Assembly (NCBI GenBank): GCA_016708315.1
Contig: JADJGC010000015.1
Coordinates: forward strand, 10,507-74,506
DNA: 64,000 bases
Direction of reading: 5' to 3'
Origin: a bacterium
GTDB lineage: Bacteria > Zixibacteria > MSB-5A5 > CAIYYT01
The position numbers were made by a program, and so were the translations under genes. This document shows, piece after piece, positions 36,703 through 45,400 of the stretch. The notes beneath the pieces were generated by a model that saw nothing but the letters and a program-made list of their open reading frames with translations, had not been told where the DNA came from and did no database searches. Each line of letters begins with the position of its first letter. The stretch's first letter is position 1.

Positions 36703-38214
36703 GTGACGCTGATCGGAAGACACGAGACGCTGAGGCGTATCGAAGAATTTGAGGGGATGCCGTCAATTCCGCAAATCATCATCCGTGTGCGGGAGATTTC
36801 GGAAAACCCGCGCTCGTCCGTTGCGGACCTCGCGAATATCATTCTCTCCGATCATTCCTTAACTTCCAAGATTCTCAAGATCGCCAACTCAGCCTTTTAC
36901 GCCGAATATGCCAGCCGGGTATCGACCATCACTCAGGCGATCACCCTGATGGGATTCCGGACGGTCCAGAATGTAGTGATCTCGCTGGCGCTCTTCGATG
37001 CAATGGGCAAGTTCTCGCATCACAAATTTGACTTCCGCCGTTTTTGGAGCCACTCTCTGTCGACCGGTGTCATAGCGAAGCTCTTTGCTTCGGCATCGCA
37101 CTACAAAACCCCCGAAGAGGCTTTCATTGCCGGGTTCATGCACAATATCGGCGTCGCCATCTTGGCTGTCGCTTTCCCCGAAGAATATGATATCGTCATG
37201 AAAAAAATCGAGCGCGGTGAAGAGCAGATTGCTGCCGAGAAGTCGGTCTTCGCCATCGACCACTGCGAGGTCGGCGGCTGGCTTGCACGCAGATGGAATC
37301 TACCGCCATTGTTGGCAAAACCGATAATGGAGCACCATCGACGCGGACTGCCCTCGCGTCAAAGAAGCAACAACCCGCTGGTTGACTACATCTATCTAAG
37401 CGATATGGCATTTGACGTGATCTTCCAGACCGATGAAGACAGGCGCCGCCAGCTCTGCAAATCCGCATCCGACTTGGCGGGCACGACGGAAGAGATGGTG
37501 ACCAAAATCCTCGAAATCGCGCCGGGAGTTATACCGGAAATCGCCAACGAACTCGAAATCTCGCTTAAGCCGCCGGATTCCAACCGCACCGAAATCGTCA
37601 GCCGCAACATCGACCACGAATCGGCTGAATTGGTCCAGCAGCTAAATGAACGCAATCGCGAACTGGCGATAATCAAGGAAGCCGGCGAAGCAATTCGACA
37701 AGCTACCAGCGAGGACGAAATCTTCCAGACGACTCTCGAAGAGGTTTTCCGGGGAATGGGCATCGGTCGCGCGATTCTTCTGGGCATCGATCGCGAAGCC
37801 AAAGTAGCGCGCGGTATTCTCGGTTTTGGTGTGAATTCTCAACAGGCCGTATACGACATGATTCTTCCGCTTGGCGAAGGCGTAATTGGAAGAACAGTCG
37901 CAGAATGTGCCATCCAGAACATTCTTGATTCAACTTCAGATCTCTACAAAGACACTTTTTTGGAAGAAGAGCGCGTTCAAATCGGTTGCTGCGCTTTTGC
38001 GACTCTGCCGATGGTGATTGGTGAAGACGTCGAAATCGTCATGGTGATCAACAATCCTGATCCAGCCGAACCGGTCGATGACGACCGGCTCTTGTCTATC
38101 GCCAGCCTCATCAGTCAGGCTTCTGTCGCAATAGAACGACTGCGCCTGAAAAGGCAGGTCTTGGACCTACAGGGAAAACAGGTCACGACGTTGCTTAACA
38201 CCGTCTTTAAATAG
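36703..38214 (+). CDS. HDOD-GAF signalling protein
   Basis: A 503-residue protein starting at GTG directly after the previous gene's TAA. The HDOD domain (about 10-285) has MPSIPQIIIRV, LSDHSLTSKILKIANSAFY, AITLMGFRTVQNVVISLA and FIAGFMHNIG; the HD pair seen in its partner is HN here, so this copy is more diverged. A helical linker (about 300-330, LVQQLNERNRELAIIKEAGE) joins a GAF domain (about 330-485). Residues 485-503 continue as a short helix. GAF domains bind small ligands, so the protein may sense a signal and act through HDOD partners; the output is unknown. Confidence 0.88.
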   Translation: MTLIGRHETLRRIEEFEGMPSIPQIIIRVREISENPRSSVADLANIILSDHSLTSKILKIANSAFYAEYASRVSTITQAITLMGFRTVQNVVISLALFDAMGKFSHHKFDFRRFWSHSLSTGVIAKLFASASHYKTPEEAFIAGFMHNIGVAILAVAFPEEYDIVMKKIERGEEQIAAEKSVFAIDHCEVGGWLARRWNLPPLLAKPIMEHHRRGLPSRQRSNNPLVDYIYLSDMAFDVIFQTDEDRRRQLCKSASDLAGTTEEMVTKILEIAPGVIPEIANELEISLKPPDSNRTEIVSRNIDHESAELVQQLNERNRELAIIKEAGEAIRQATSEDEIFQTTLEEVFRGMGIGRAILLGIDREAKVARGILGFGVNSQQAVYDMILPLGEGVIGRTVAECAIQNILDSTSDLYKDTFLEEERVQIGCCAFATLPMVIGEDVEIVMVINNPDPAEPVDDDRLLSIASLISQASVAIERLRLKRQVLDLQGKQVTTLLNTVFK

Positions 38215-38228
38215 TCCTGCTGTCTGGT

Positions 38229-38753
38229 TTAGATAACCGAATACTGATAATCAAAGAATTCGAAATCCTGCTCGCTGCTCGTGCCGGTCATTACGAATCC
38301 GGCTCTTGTGAACAACTCCTGTGAAGCCACATTTTCTTTCAGAATCCGCGCTTGCACGACGCGTATTTCGTGCTCACCTGCCAGATAATCAAGCAGTAAA
38401 CGGAGAGATTCCAATGCATAACCGTGGCGCCATAGATCGACCTCGCCGATTATGATGCCAACCTCGCAGGCATGGTTCTCGTCATCGATATCGAAGTAAT
38501 TGACCAATCCAATCGGCTGGCCTTCCAAAGTACATATTGTCAAGACGCCGCTGAACTCGCTGGGTACGAGATACAATGAAAACCGGAAAAGCCGGTAAGC
38601 ATCAAAGTCGATCTTGGGGTTCCACCAGGGATTCGCTAAGTGTACCTGAACGCGACCGTCGCAATACCAGCGATAGAAAGGCTCAGCGTCTTTATCGCGG
38701 ACACGGCGAAGACCACATTTCGTGCCGGTACGAACGAACTCCCCATCAACCAT
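38229..38753 (-). CDS. GNAT-family N-acetyltransferase (RimJ/RimL type)
   Basis: A 174-residue cytoplasmic acetyltransferase. The GNAT fold is visible as LRRVRDKDAEPFYRW, then IGLVNYFDIDDENHACEVGI, the acetyl-CoA loop region DLWRHGYALESLRLLLDY, and VVQARILKENVASQELFTRA followed by GF. It resembles enzymes that acetylate protein N-termini, spermidine or antibiotics; the substrate cannot be told. The gene converges on the HDOD-GAF gene with 14 bases between them. No strong ribosome site precedes the ATG. Confidence 0.85.
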   Translation of the reverse strand: MVDGEFVRTGTKCGLRRVRDKDAEPFYRWYCDGRVQVHLANPWWNPKIDFDAYRLFRFSLYLVPSEFSGVLTICTLEGQPIGLVNYFDIDDENHACEVGIIIGEVDLWRHGYALESLRLLLDYLAGEHEIRVVQARILKENVASQELFTRAGFVMTGTSSEQDFEFFDYQYSVI

Positions 38754-38822
38754 AACTAACGATTCATATTGCGAATGTCAGATGCAACAACAATCACAGG
38801 TTTCGACGTCGCACAACACTAC

Positions 38823-39422
38823 TCAGTCTTTGGCTTGCGTTTCAAGAACACCGGCACTGCGCATCATGTGCTTCAATAGCAGTATCTGCCCAAAATGTCC
38901 GGCAAAATGCTCGACCAAATGATACAGAGTCCACGAGCGCGTAATCTGAATCTCCTTGTCGCCGCGCTTACGAGTGAAAGTGCCCTCCAACTCGGAGTCG
39001 CGCCACGTCTGCATCTCTTCGTGAATAGCCGCTCGGGCTTTGTCGAGCATGGTAAAGTATTCCTCAACCGACTTACCGGATAGTGTAGCCGGATGAAGAC
39101 CGTCCGGCGGGATAGGCAGTCCATCATCGTCCATTCTGATTCCGATTATCTTGAGTTCGATTTCATCTCCATCCGGTTCCGACGGAATCTCCTTGGAAGC
39201 GACATTGATCCAGAACACTTCAACTACCGCCAGATGGGCAAGTAACATGCCGATTGTGTTCATACCCCTCTGGGGCTGCCACTCTAGCTGCGGCACTGTT
39301 AGCTTGGCAACAGACTCCTTGAGCAATAAAAGCTGATCATCAAGTTGTGCCGCGAAAAGCGATATTGTGGATTGCGATTTCGCATCATAACCGGATGGAT
39401 ACTTCAGTTCTCGTTTCGTCAT
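38823..39422 (-). CDS. DinB-like four-helix metal-binding protein
   Basis: A 199-residue protein with AGGAG before ATG 39422. It has the DinB/DUF664 layout: an early helix, His63 in MLLAHLAVVEVFW, and the late pair in LYHLVEHFAGHFGQI, which together make the usual three-His metal site. Family members are thiol-dependent transferases or hydrolases, or of unknown function. It lies just upstream of the acetyltransferase on the same strand and diverges from the polyketide synthase gene. Confidence 0.85.
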   Translation of the reverse strand: MTKRELKYPSGYDAKSQSTISLFAAQLDDQLLLLKESVAKLTVPQLEWQPQRGMNTIGMLLAHLAVVEVFWINVASKEIPSEPDGDEIELKIIGIRMDDDGLPIPPDGLHPATLSGKSVEEYFTMLDKARAAIHEEMQTWRDSELEGTFTRKRGDKEIQITRSWTLYHLVEHFAGHFGQILLLKHMMRSAGVLETQAKD

Positions 39423-39523
39423 AACTCTCCTATTTTGATTGATTATGGTTCAGATGTTAATCGATTAATGACTTTGACGCAATCCTCTTGCATTGGTGCC
39501 GAAAAGTCGATTCATCACGCGAA

Positions 39524-39552
39524 CTCTGAGAGTTGTACGTACAACATCAGAG
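39524..39552 (+). promoter_or_regulatory. Extended palindrome upstream of the type III polyketide synthase
   Basis: A perfect 14-bp palindrome, GTTGTACGTACAAC (39532-39545), is flanked by CTCTGA and TCAGAG arms, giving an almost complete 28-bp dyad. It ends 17 bases before the ATG at 39569 and covers part of the presumed ribosome site (AGAGGAAG). It could be an operator or an mRNA hairpin that blocks translation. Confidence 0.55.
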
Positions 39553-39568
39553 GAAGAATCTTAGAACT

Positions 39569-40621
39569 ATGCCAAAAATTCAATCTGTCGGTTGCGCCCT
39601 CCCGCCGCATCGTCTCACACAAAGTCAAATTCGCGAATTCGTGAAAGCACGATTCACCGGCTCTTCCCTGCCAATTGATAAACTGCTCGAAGTATTCAAA
39701 AACGCCGAGATTGACGAGCGCTATTTTTCCGTTCCAATCGACTGGTACCGCGAAGAAAAGAGCTTCGAGGACAAAAATCAAGTCTATATCGATTCCTGCA
39801 ATGCGCTCGGCGTCGACTGCTCCACCCGATGTCTCGAAGCCGCCGGCATTACGCCCAAGGACGTCGATTACATCATCTTTGTCTCTACCACCGGGTTGGC
39901 GACACCCTCGATTGATGCCCGTCTCATTAATCTACTGGGAATGCGCAGCGACATTCGCCGAACGCCGGTCTGGGGACTTGGTTGCGCCGGTGGAGCTGCC
40001 GGTATCTCGCAAGCCTATCACTATCTGCTCGGACATCCTCGCGAGAGGGTCCTCTTGGTCGCGGTTGAACTCTGCGGACTGACATTCCAACAAAACGATT
40101 ATAGCCGCAGCAACTTCGTCGCAACTGCGCTGTTTGGCGAGGGCGCCTCGGCGGTCCTTCTGACCGGCGACGAAGTATCAGCACCCGGAGTCGAGATAGT
40201 CGGCACTCGCTCGACCTTCTGGCCAGATTCGCTCGACATCATGGGTTGGAATCTGATGAACTCCGGATTGCAGGTAGTCTTCAGTCAAAGCATCCCCCAC
40301 ATTGTCGAAACCAAGGCGCGACAGAACATCGAATCATTCTTACAGGACCATTCTTTGGATTTCGCTGACATTGACTATCTGATATTCCATCCCGGCGGCG
40401 CCAAGGTGATCGAGGCCTATGAAAAGGCGCTTCAAACCGAAAACGGTGCATTGGATGTTTGTCGTGACGTCCTTCGTCGCTACGGAAACATGTCTGCAGT
40501 TTCCGTACTTTTCGTCTTGGAAGAGCACTTGCGCAGATTCGATCTTGGCACCGGAAAACTCGGCTTGATGTCTGCTCTCGGTCCAGGTTTCTGCGCTGAG
40601 AATCTGTTGCTAAAATTCTGA
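39569..40621 (+). CDS. Type III polyketide synthase (chalcone/stilbene synthase family)
   Basis: A 350-residue cytoplasmic homodimeric ketosynthase-type enzyme that extends an acyl-CoA starter with malonyl-CoA without a carrier protein. ATG 39569 (MPKIQSVGCALPPH) is preferred to the TTG twelve codons upstream, which lies in the palindrome. The triad is intact: Cys139 in GLGCAGGA, His274 in FHPGGAKV and Asn297 in GNMSAVSV; the end GLMSALGPGFCAE is characteristic. Bacterial relatives make alkylresorcinols, alkylpyrones or 1,3,6,8-tetrahydroxynaphthalene; the product here cannot be inferred. No tailoring methyltransferase or oxygenase lies next to it, which would usually hint at the pathway. Confidence 0.93.
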   Translation: MPKIQSVGCALPPHRLTQSQIREFVKARFTGSSLPIDKLLEVFKNAEIDERYFSVPIDWYREEKSFEDKNQVYIDSCNALGVDCSTRCLEAAGITPKDVDYIIFVSTTGLATPSIDARLINLLGMRSDIRRTPVWGLGCAGGAAGISQAYHYLLGHPRERVLLVAVELCGLTFQQNDYSRSNFVATALFGEGASAVLLTGDEVSAPGVEIVGTRSTFWPDSLDIMGWNLMNSGLQVVFSQSIPHIVETKARQNIESFLQDHSLDFADIDYLIFHPGGAKVIEAYEKALQTENGALDVCRDVLRRYGNMSAVSVLFVLEEHLRRFDLGTGKLGLMSALGPGFCAENLLLKF

Positions 40622-40717
40622 CGGCTCACAAACAATCATCCTCCCCAAAATTCTATAATCCCTTATACTGTAGGCAGATGAATATGCCTTGAGGCAAAGA
40701 TAACACCGGACAAAAGA

Positions 40718-42604
40718 TTGAAGAGCTCAAAAAACAAACGCAATACTGTCCCTGAAACCAGTGCCTCTAAGACTGACACGTACTGGCTGCTTGGTATAAT
40801 CGCTCTTGCGGCGTGTGTGCGGATCGTTTTTGCTTTGCAGACGACTGATGACCCATTCCGCGGTCTGCTATTCCTCGATTCCAGAGTTTATCATCTTCTG
40901 GCGGCTGAGATTGCCAATTCGAACTTCTGGGGTAGCGAAGTGTTCTTCCGGGCGCCATTGTTTCCATACATTCTCGCTATCACTTACAAGCTCTTCGGGC
41001 TTGAGAGTGCGGCAATTCAAGTCTTCCACGCATTGCTCGGTATCGGCACCGTTGTACTTACATACTTAATCGCGAATATCCACTTTGGTCGCCGAGTAGC
41101 GCGAATCGCCGGAATATGCACTGCTCTCTATCCGACGTTGTATTTCTTCGAGCTTTCGCTTATGCCAACAGCCCTTGAAGTCTTCACCTTCACAGCCGCT
41201 GTGTATTGCCTCAGTCGGTATCAAAAAAATCGCACCAACGTTGCTCTCGCCATAGCAGGAATCGTACTTGGCCTGGCAGCTCTGAGTCGACCCACGATAC
41301 TCTCTTATGTGTTGGTTCTTCCACTGTGGTTGTGGCTATTGGAGAGAAAACAAAATTGGAAGAGTATCGCGACCAAGATGATTTGGGTAGTTGTTCCAAT
41401 GGCAATAGTCATTCTGCCGGTCACGATACGCAACTACATGATTGAGCCCGATTTGGTGATGATATCTTCACAGGGCGGCGCCAATTTCTTCATTGGCAAC
41501 AATCAAAATGCAGACGGACAGACTGTCTCATTCCCGTTCGGACAAACGCCCTTGAATCGCTACGAGGACCACATCTGGTCAGCTTCGCAGTTTATCGCAA
41601 AGACAAAGCTCCGCCGCGAACTGACCTCTGCCGAAGTCTCGGACTATTGGTTCGATCAAGGCATGCAATTCGTGACTTCGCATCCGGCCGATGCTATCGG
41701 GTTATTCGTAAGAAAGTCGTATTACTTATTCTGCGGCGAAGAGCTATTCAACAACACCAATCCACTGGCGCCTCGGGAGTACTCACAGCTCTACGCACTC
41801 TCTATTTGGCAAAAAGGGATCAACTTCCCATTTGGTATTGTAGCCCCGCTCTTTCTGGTTGGCTCAGTGATGCTACTAATACAACGAGACAAGCGCTGGT
41901 TACTATTATTCTTCGTTGCATCCCAAGCCGCAACTATCGCGCTCTTTTTCGTAAGTTCGCGGTTTCGACAGCCATTTCTACCGATCATGATTATAATCGC
42001 GGTATTCTGCGGCATTGAGCTATACAATTGGATCCGTTCAAAATCGTGGCGCCGCGTGGCTGCCTATAGCGCCGCTCTTGCCTTGCTGGTTTTTGCTCTC
42101 AACCCGCCATTCGAAATCTCGAGCCGACAAAACCGTTCCATGTACCATGCTTTGCTTGGCGGCGCCTTGGCGACTCAGGAACGCTATCCTGAAGCAGTCG
42201 ACCAGTTGCGGGAAGCGATCAAAATCGCCGACGACAACGCGACGGCGTTCCAATTGCTGGGCAGCCTTTATGTCAAGAGCGGTCAATTGGAGCAGGCTTT
42301 GGCCGTGCTTCATCGCGCCGAGGAACTCGCTCCTGACGCGATTCAGACAAAGTCTGTACTCGCGCGCATTTACTACGATCGCAGAGACTACGAGCGCGCC
42401 CTTTCTTACTTTCAAACTGTGTTAAAGTCGGGAATGCCAATGGACAAGTTCAACTTCTGGGCCGCGCATTCAGCATTTGAATTGGGTCAGCTCGAAACCG
42501 CCCAAGGCTACCTCGAATCCGCACTCCAAGAAAACCCTGCCGACAAGGATGCGCTCAACTTGCAGCTAATGCTTCGAAACAGGCAGCAGTCGGTCGCTCC
42601 GTAG
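40718..42604 (+). CDS. Membrane glycosyltransferase-like protein with C-terminal TPRs
   Basis: A 628-residue integral membrane protein starting at TTG behind no strong ribosome site. About ten membrane segments fill residues 20-455. The first loop has LDSRVYHLLAAEI followed by FRAPLFPYILAI, the acidic and aromatic pattern of GT39/ArnT/PMT-type (GT-C fold) enzymes, which use polyprenyl-phosphate sugars. Residues about 480-620 are cytoplasmic or periplasmic TPRs (AFQLLGSLYVKSGQLEQALA). The join of a GT-C membrane part with TPRs suggests protein or surface-glycan glycosylation; the substrate is unknown. Confidence 0.82.
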   Translation: MKSSKNKRNTVPETSASKTDTYWLLGIIALAACVRIVFALQTTDDPFRGLLFLDSRVYHLLAAEIANSNFWGSEVFFRAPLFPYILAITYKLFGLESAAIQVFHALLGIGTVVLTYLIANIHFGRRVARIAGICTALYPTLYFFELSLMPTALEVFTFTAAVYCLSRYQKNRTNVALAIAGIVLGLAALSRPTILSYVLVLPLWLWLLERKQNWKSIATKMIWVVVPMAIVILPVTIRNYMIEPDLVMISSQGGANFFIGNNQNADGQTVSFPFGQTPLNRYEDHIWSASQFIAKTKLRRELTSAEVSDYWFDQGMQFVTSHPADAIGLFVRKSYYLFCGEELFNNTNPLAPREYSQLYALSIWQKGINFPFGIVAPLFLVGSVMLLIQRDKRWLLLFFVASQAATIALFFVSSRFRQPFLPIMIIIAVFCGIELYNWIRSKSWRRVAAYSAALALLVFALNPPFEISSRQNRSMYHALLGGALATQERYPEAVDQLREAIKIADDNATAFQLLGSLYVKSGQLEQALAVLHRAEELAPDAIQTKSVLARIYYDRRDYERALSYFQTVLKSGMPMDKFNFWAAHSAFELGQLETAQGYLESALQENPADKDALNLQLMLRNRQQSVAP

Positions 42605-42708
42605 AAGATTCAGACAATCTCCGTCATTCATGAATTGATTTACCGCCCAGATTTGTATAAACTCGTAGTAACTGCGTTACCGTTAGATTTGCCAAATGGA
42701 GGATTTTG

Positions 42709-43227
42709 ATGCGTTTCTTGCTTAATCGTATTCTACTGTTCACGACTGCGCTTGCATTGATAGTATCAGTTGCAGCACAGGCAGAGAAAAAGGCAGACTC
42801 CAGCCAGGCAGCCGAACCGAAAATTATCAAACCGGAACCGGCAAAAGTTTCTAACAAGGGGAGACCAACCCTCCTCATGGCTGGCGACACCATTGTCACC
42901 ACCAGCGGCTTGAAATACATTGAAATCAAGCCCGGCACCGGCGGCAGTCCGCAAAAGGGACAGAGGGTTACGGTTCATTATGTTGGCACCCTTCTCGACG
43001 GCAAGATCTTTAGCAGTTCGAGAACCAATGGTGCGCCGTTTGAATTCGCAATTGGCGTTGGTCAAGTTATTAAAGGTTGGGATGAAGGCATTTCATCAAT
43101 GAAGATTGGCGGGACCCGCAAGTTCATTATTCCCGCAGAACTCGCATACGCTGATAAAGGTCACCCGGCCGGTGTACCGCCTAATGCGACAATCGTTTTC
43201 GAAGTTGAACTGCTGGGGATTCGGTAG
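42709..43227 (+). CDS. Exported FKBP-type peptidyl-prolyl isomerase
   Basis: A 172-residue protein; ATG 42709 follows GGAGG at six bases and the TTG one codon upstream is discounted. Signal peptide (FLLNRILLFTTALALIVSV, cleaved after AAQA), a charged and Pro-rich linker, then one FKBP domain (about 65-172: GLKYIEIKPGTGGSPQKG, VTVHYVGTLLDGKIFSSS, QVIKGWDEGISSMKIGGTRK). FKBP domains speed up cis-trans prolyl isomerisation, and this one should act on exported proteins, which are numerous here. A cytoplasmic paralogue follows 90 bases downstream. Confidence 0.92.
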   Translation: MRFLLNRILLFTTALALIVSVAAQAEKKADSSQAAEPKIIKPEPAKVSNKGRPTLLMAGDTIVTTSGLKYIEIKPGTGGSPQKGQRVTVHYVGTLLDGKIFSSSRTNGAPFEFAIGVGQVIKGWDEGISSMKIGGTRKFIIPAELAYADKGHPAGVPPNATIVFEVELLGIR

Positions 43228-43317
43228 ATTCGATAGAGTGCAGCTACTACCAGAGACCAAATGAGTTTCTGGTCGGATAAAGATGAAATTATGGGATTGT
43301 TTGGGAGAAAGAGAATC

Positions 43318-43671
43318 ATGACAGAAGAAAACGCGATCACACTGCCCAGCGGGCTGAAGTTCGTCGAAATCAAAGAAGGTACCGGCGCATCTCCAAAGAC
43401 CGGCCAGCTGGTCGAGGTCCATTACACCGGCTGGCTCGAAAACGGCAAGAAGTTCGACAGCTCCAAGGATCGCGGTCAGACATTCGAATTTCCTATCGGC
43501 AAGGGACGAGTGATTAAGGGTTGGGATGAAGGCGTCGCTTCGATGAAAATCGGCGGGACCAGAAAACTGATAATTCCGGCTGAATTAGGCTATGGACGTC
43601 AAGGCGCCGGGAACGTCATTCCACCAGATGCGACATTGATCTTCGAGGTGGAACTGATCGGCATTAGCTGA
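43318..43671 (+). CDS. Cytoplasmic FKBP-type peptidyl-prolyl isomerase
   Basis: A 117-residue single-domain FKBP without signal peptide. MTEENAITLPSGLKF at 43318 is chosen as start because it gives a normal-sized domain and follows AGAAAGAGA; starts at 43261 or 43291 would add up to 19 residues. The fold is seen in LVEVHYTGWLENGKKFDSS, GRVIKGWDEGVASMKIGGTR and PAELGYGRQGAGNVIPPDAT. It is close in sequence to the exported enzyme encoded just upstream, which suggests tandem duplication with gain or loss of a signal peptide. Confidence 0.9.
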   Translation: MTEENAITLPSGLKFVEIKEGTGASPKTGQLVEVHYTGWLENGKKFDSSKDRGQTFEFPIGKGRVIKGWDEGVASMKIGGTRKLIIPAELGYGRQGAGNVIPPDATLIFEVELIGIS

Positions 43672-43687
43672 TCAGTTTCCAGCTTCT

Positions 43688-44632
43688 CTAATACTTCAGT
43701 TTGATCAGTTGCCCGCCGCTACCGGCTGCAAAAACGACGTGGTCGACGGCATCGATGTCAATGAATCGGAATTTGTGACTTACCGTGTCCATCACCCAGT
43801 TCCGCCCATGATTGACCGACACTGCCAGGAAATTATTCCCGGCGATATAGACGATATCTGGTTCCGGGATGGCCAGACAAGTCAAAGATTCGTCTGTCAT
43901 CTTAAGCTTGTCCTGCCACGACCATCCTCCGTCTGAAGAGTACCGCAGTAACCCGTTGTCGCCTACCTCCCAGCCTCGCTGGATATCCATGAATAATAGT
44001 GCATTGATTCCCGGGATTCTGCTGGCAGCATGCTCCCACACCTGACCGCCGTCTGTTGTGTATACAAGTGCCTCTCGCCCCAAAACCCATGCATGTTCAT
44101 GTGGCACGACATCAATGTAATGCAGCTGTGCGTATTCAGTCTTGGCAAAATTCCAGATCAGCCCTTTATCCGTCGACCTACCGATAACTCCCATTCCTGC
44201 GAACTCGCCCATATTGTAGTTCCCGACAATGAGCCCAACTTCATCACCCGGAAATCCAATACTGACCAAGTCCCAGGCTGAATCGGCTGTTAGCGTAGTC
44301 CAAGTGGCGCCACCATCGATGGAGCGCAATAGCGCGCCTTTCTCGCCGCAAACCAGTCCGATTTCATCATCAAGGAAGTAAATGTCCTCCAGTCGCTTTC
44401 CGCCGCTGTTTCCGACCGCGAGAAAAGACTTTCCTCCGTCAGAGGTCCGCAGAATATTGCCGCTCGCAGTGACGGCGCAACCGTCTGAATTGCTGATGAA
44501 ATCTAATCCGGTGATCTCTTCCCCCGTAGCAATGGTAAAAGCCTCGAATTGCAATGGATCCTTGTCCCCCGATGAGCAACCGCTGAACAATAGCAGTGCC
44601 AGAGCAAAAACAGCTCCAGTCAACTTCTTCAT
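43688..44632 (-). CDS. Ycf48-like beta-propeller lipoprotein
   Basis: A 314-residue lipoprotein: signal with lipobox LFSGC (Cys19), GGAG before the ATG. The rest is a propeller of Asp-box repeats (RTSDGGKSF, RSIDGGATWTTL, RSTDKGLIWNF, YTTDGGQVWEH, YSSDGGWSW, VSVNHGRNWVM), most like the Ycf48/BNR family. Ycf48 is a photosystem assembly factor in cyanobacteria, but the family is widespread in non-phototrophs as surface proteins of unknown function. It converges on the FKBP gene and diverges from the cell-division operon. Confidence 0.88.
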   Translation of the reverse strand: MKKLTGAVFALALLLFSGCSSGDKDPLQFEAFTIATGEEITGLDFISNSDGCAVTASGNILRTSDGGKSFLAVGNSGGKRLEDIYFLDDEIGLVCGEKGALLRSIDGGATWTTLTADSAWDLVSIGFPGDEVGLIVGNYNMGEFAGMGVIGRSTDKGLIWNFAKTEYAQLHYIDVVPHEHAWVLGREALVYTTDGGQVWEHAASRIPGINALLFMDIQRGWEVGDNGLLRYSSDGGWSWQDKLKMTDESLTCLAIPEPDIVYIAGNNFLAVSVNHGRNWVMDTVSHKFRFIDIDAVDHVVFAAGSGGQLIKLKY

Positions 44633-44740
44633 TTATCGCTCCGATCTAACTAGCCCGTTTTTACTAATCGCATTGAGGCTTTCATAGTCAAGCAAAAACT
44701 GATTGGCGATTGGGAGGCAATCATACTAACTTGTTTTACT

Positions 44741-45400
44741 ATGCGAACTGACGAAGTCCTGCGACTGGACAATCTATCGTGCCGAAAGAAACGGCTCAAC
44801 GCTACAACATCAGGGATATCTCTCTCTGTGTCTGCCGGTGAGTATAAGACCATTGTTGCCGAAACCGGAGCCGACTCGGCAGATTTGCTGCCGTTGATTA
44901 CAGGAGAGATAAAAGTGATTTCCGGTTCAGGCACGCTGCTTGGCTACCCGCTGCAAAAAATGTCCTCGTGGCGGCGAAGACAATTGCTCCAACAGATCGG
45001 GATTCTCTCGCGAATTGATCCGGCAACATCCGACGCCACTGTAAGTGAATTTCTCGCATTACCGTTGAGAATTGCCGGAGTAGCACCCAGCCAGATAAAC
45101 TCCCGGATTCGCAGCATCTTGAACAACCTTGAACTGATACTCCAAACGCACCAACCACTGCTTGCTCTCTCACCTGCTCAATTGCGCATGGCGGCACTCG
45201 CACAGGCTTTAATCAAGTCGCCTCGGCTCATCATTGCCGAATTACGCAATGACCAATTTGACAATCAGATCACAATTCCGATTCTTCAGAGACAATCCAC
45301 TCACGGCGCAGCAGTTTTGACAATGTCTGATTCTGAACCGTCACCAATACACCCTGACACGACGAACTACCGCGAGATCGAGTACAATGTCGCACTCTGA
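44741..45400 (+). CDS. FtsE-like ABC protein lacking all ATPase motifs
   Basis: A 219-residue protein in the place of ftsE, overlapping ftsX by 14 bases. The FtsE pattern is clear: VSAGEYKTIV before the P-loop site, RRRQLLQQIGILSRI, VSEFLALPLRIAG and LIKSPRLIIAE. However, the Walker A site reads AETGADSAD (Lys replaced by Ser46), LSGGQ reads LSPAQ (143-147), Walker B reads LIIAELRN (Asp-Glu replaced by Glu167-Leu168) and the switch His is Asp197. It should not hydrolyse ATP. It may still couple to FtsX as a structural part, or be decaying. No frameshift or stop interrupts it. Confidence 0.8.
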   Translation: MRTDEVLRLDNLSCRKKRLNATTSGISLSVSAGEYKTIVAETGADSADLLPLITGEIKVISGSGTLLGYPLQKMSSWRRRQLLQQIGILSRIDPATSDATVSEFLALPLRIAGVAPSQINSRIRSILNNLELILQTHQPLLALSPAQLRMAALAQALIKSPRLIIAELRNDQFDNQITIPILQRQSTHGAAVLTMSDSEPSPIHPDTTNYREIEYNVAL

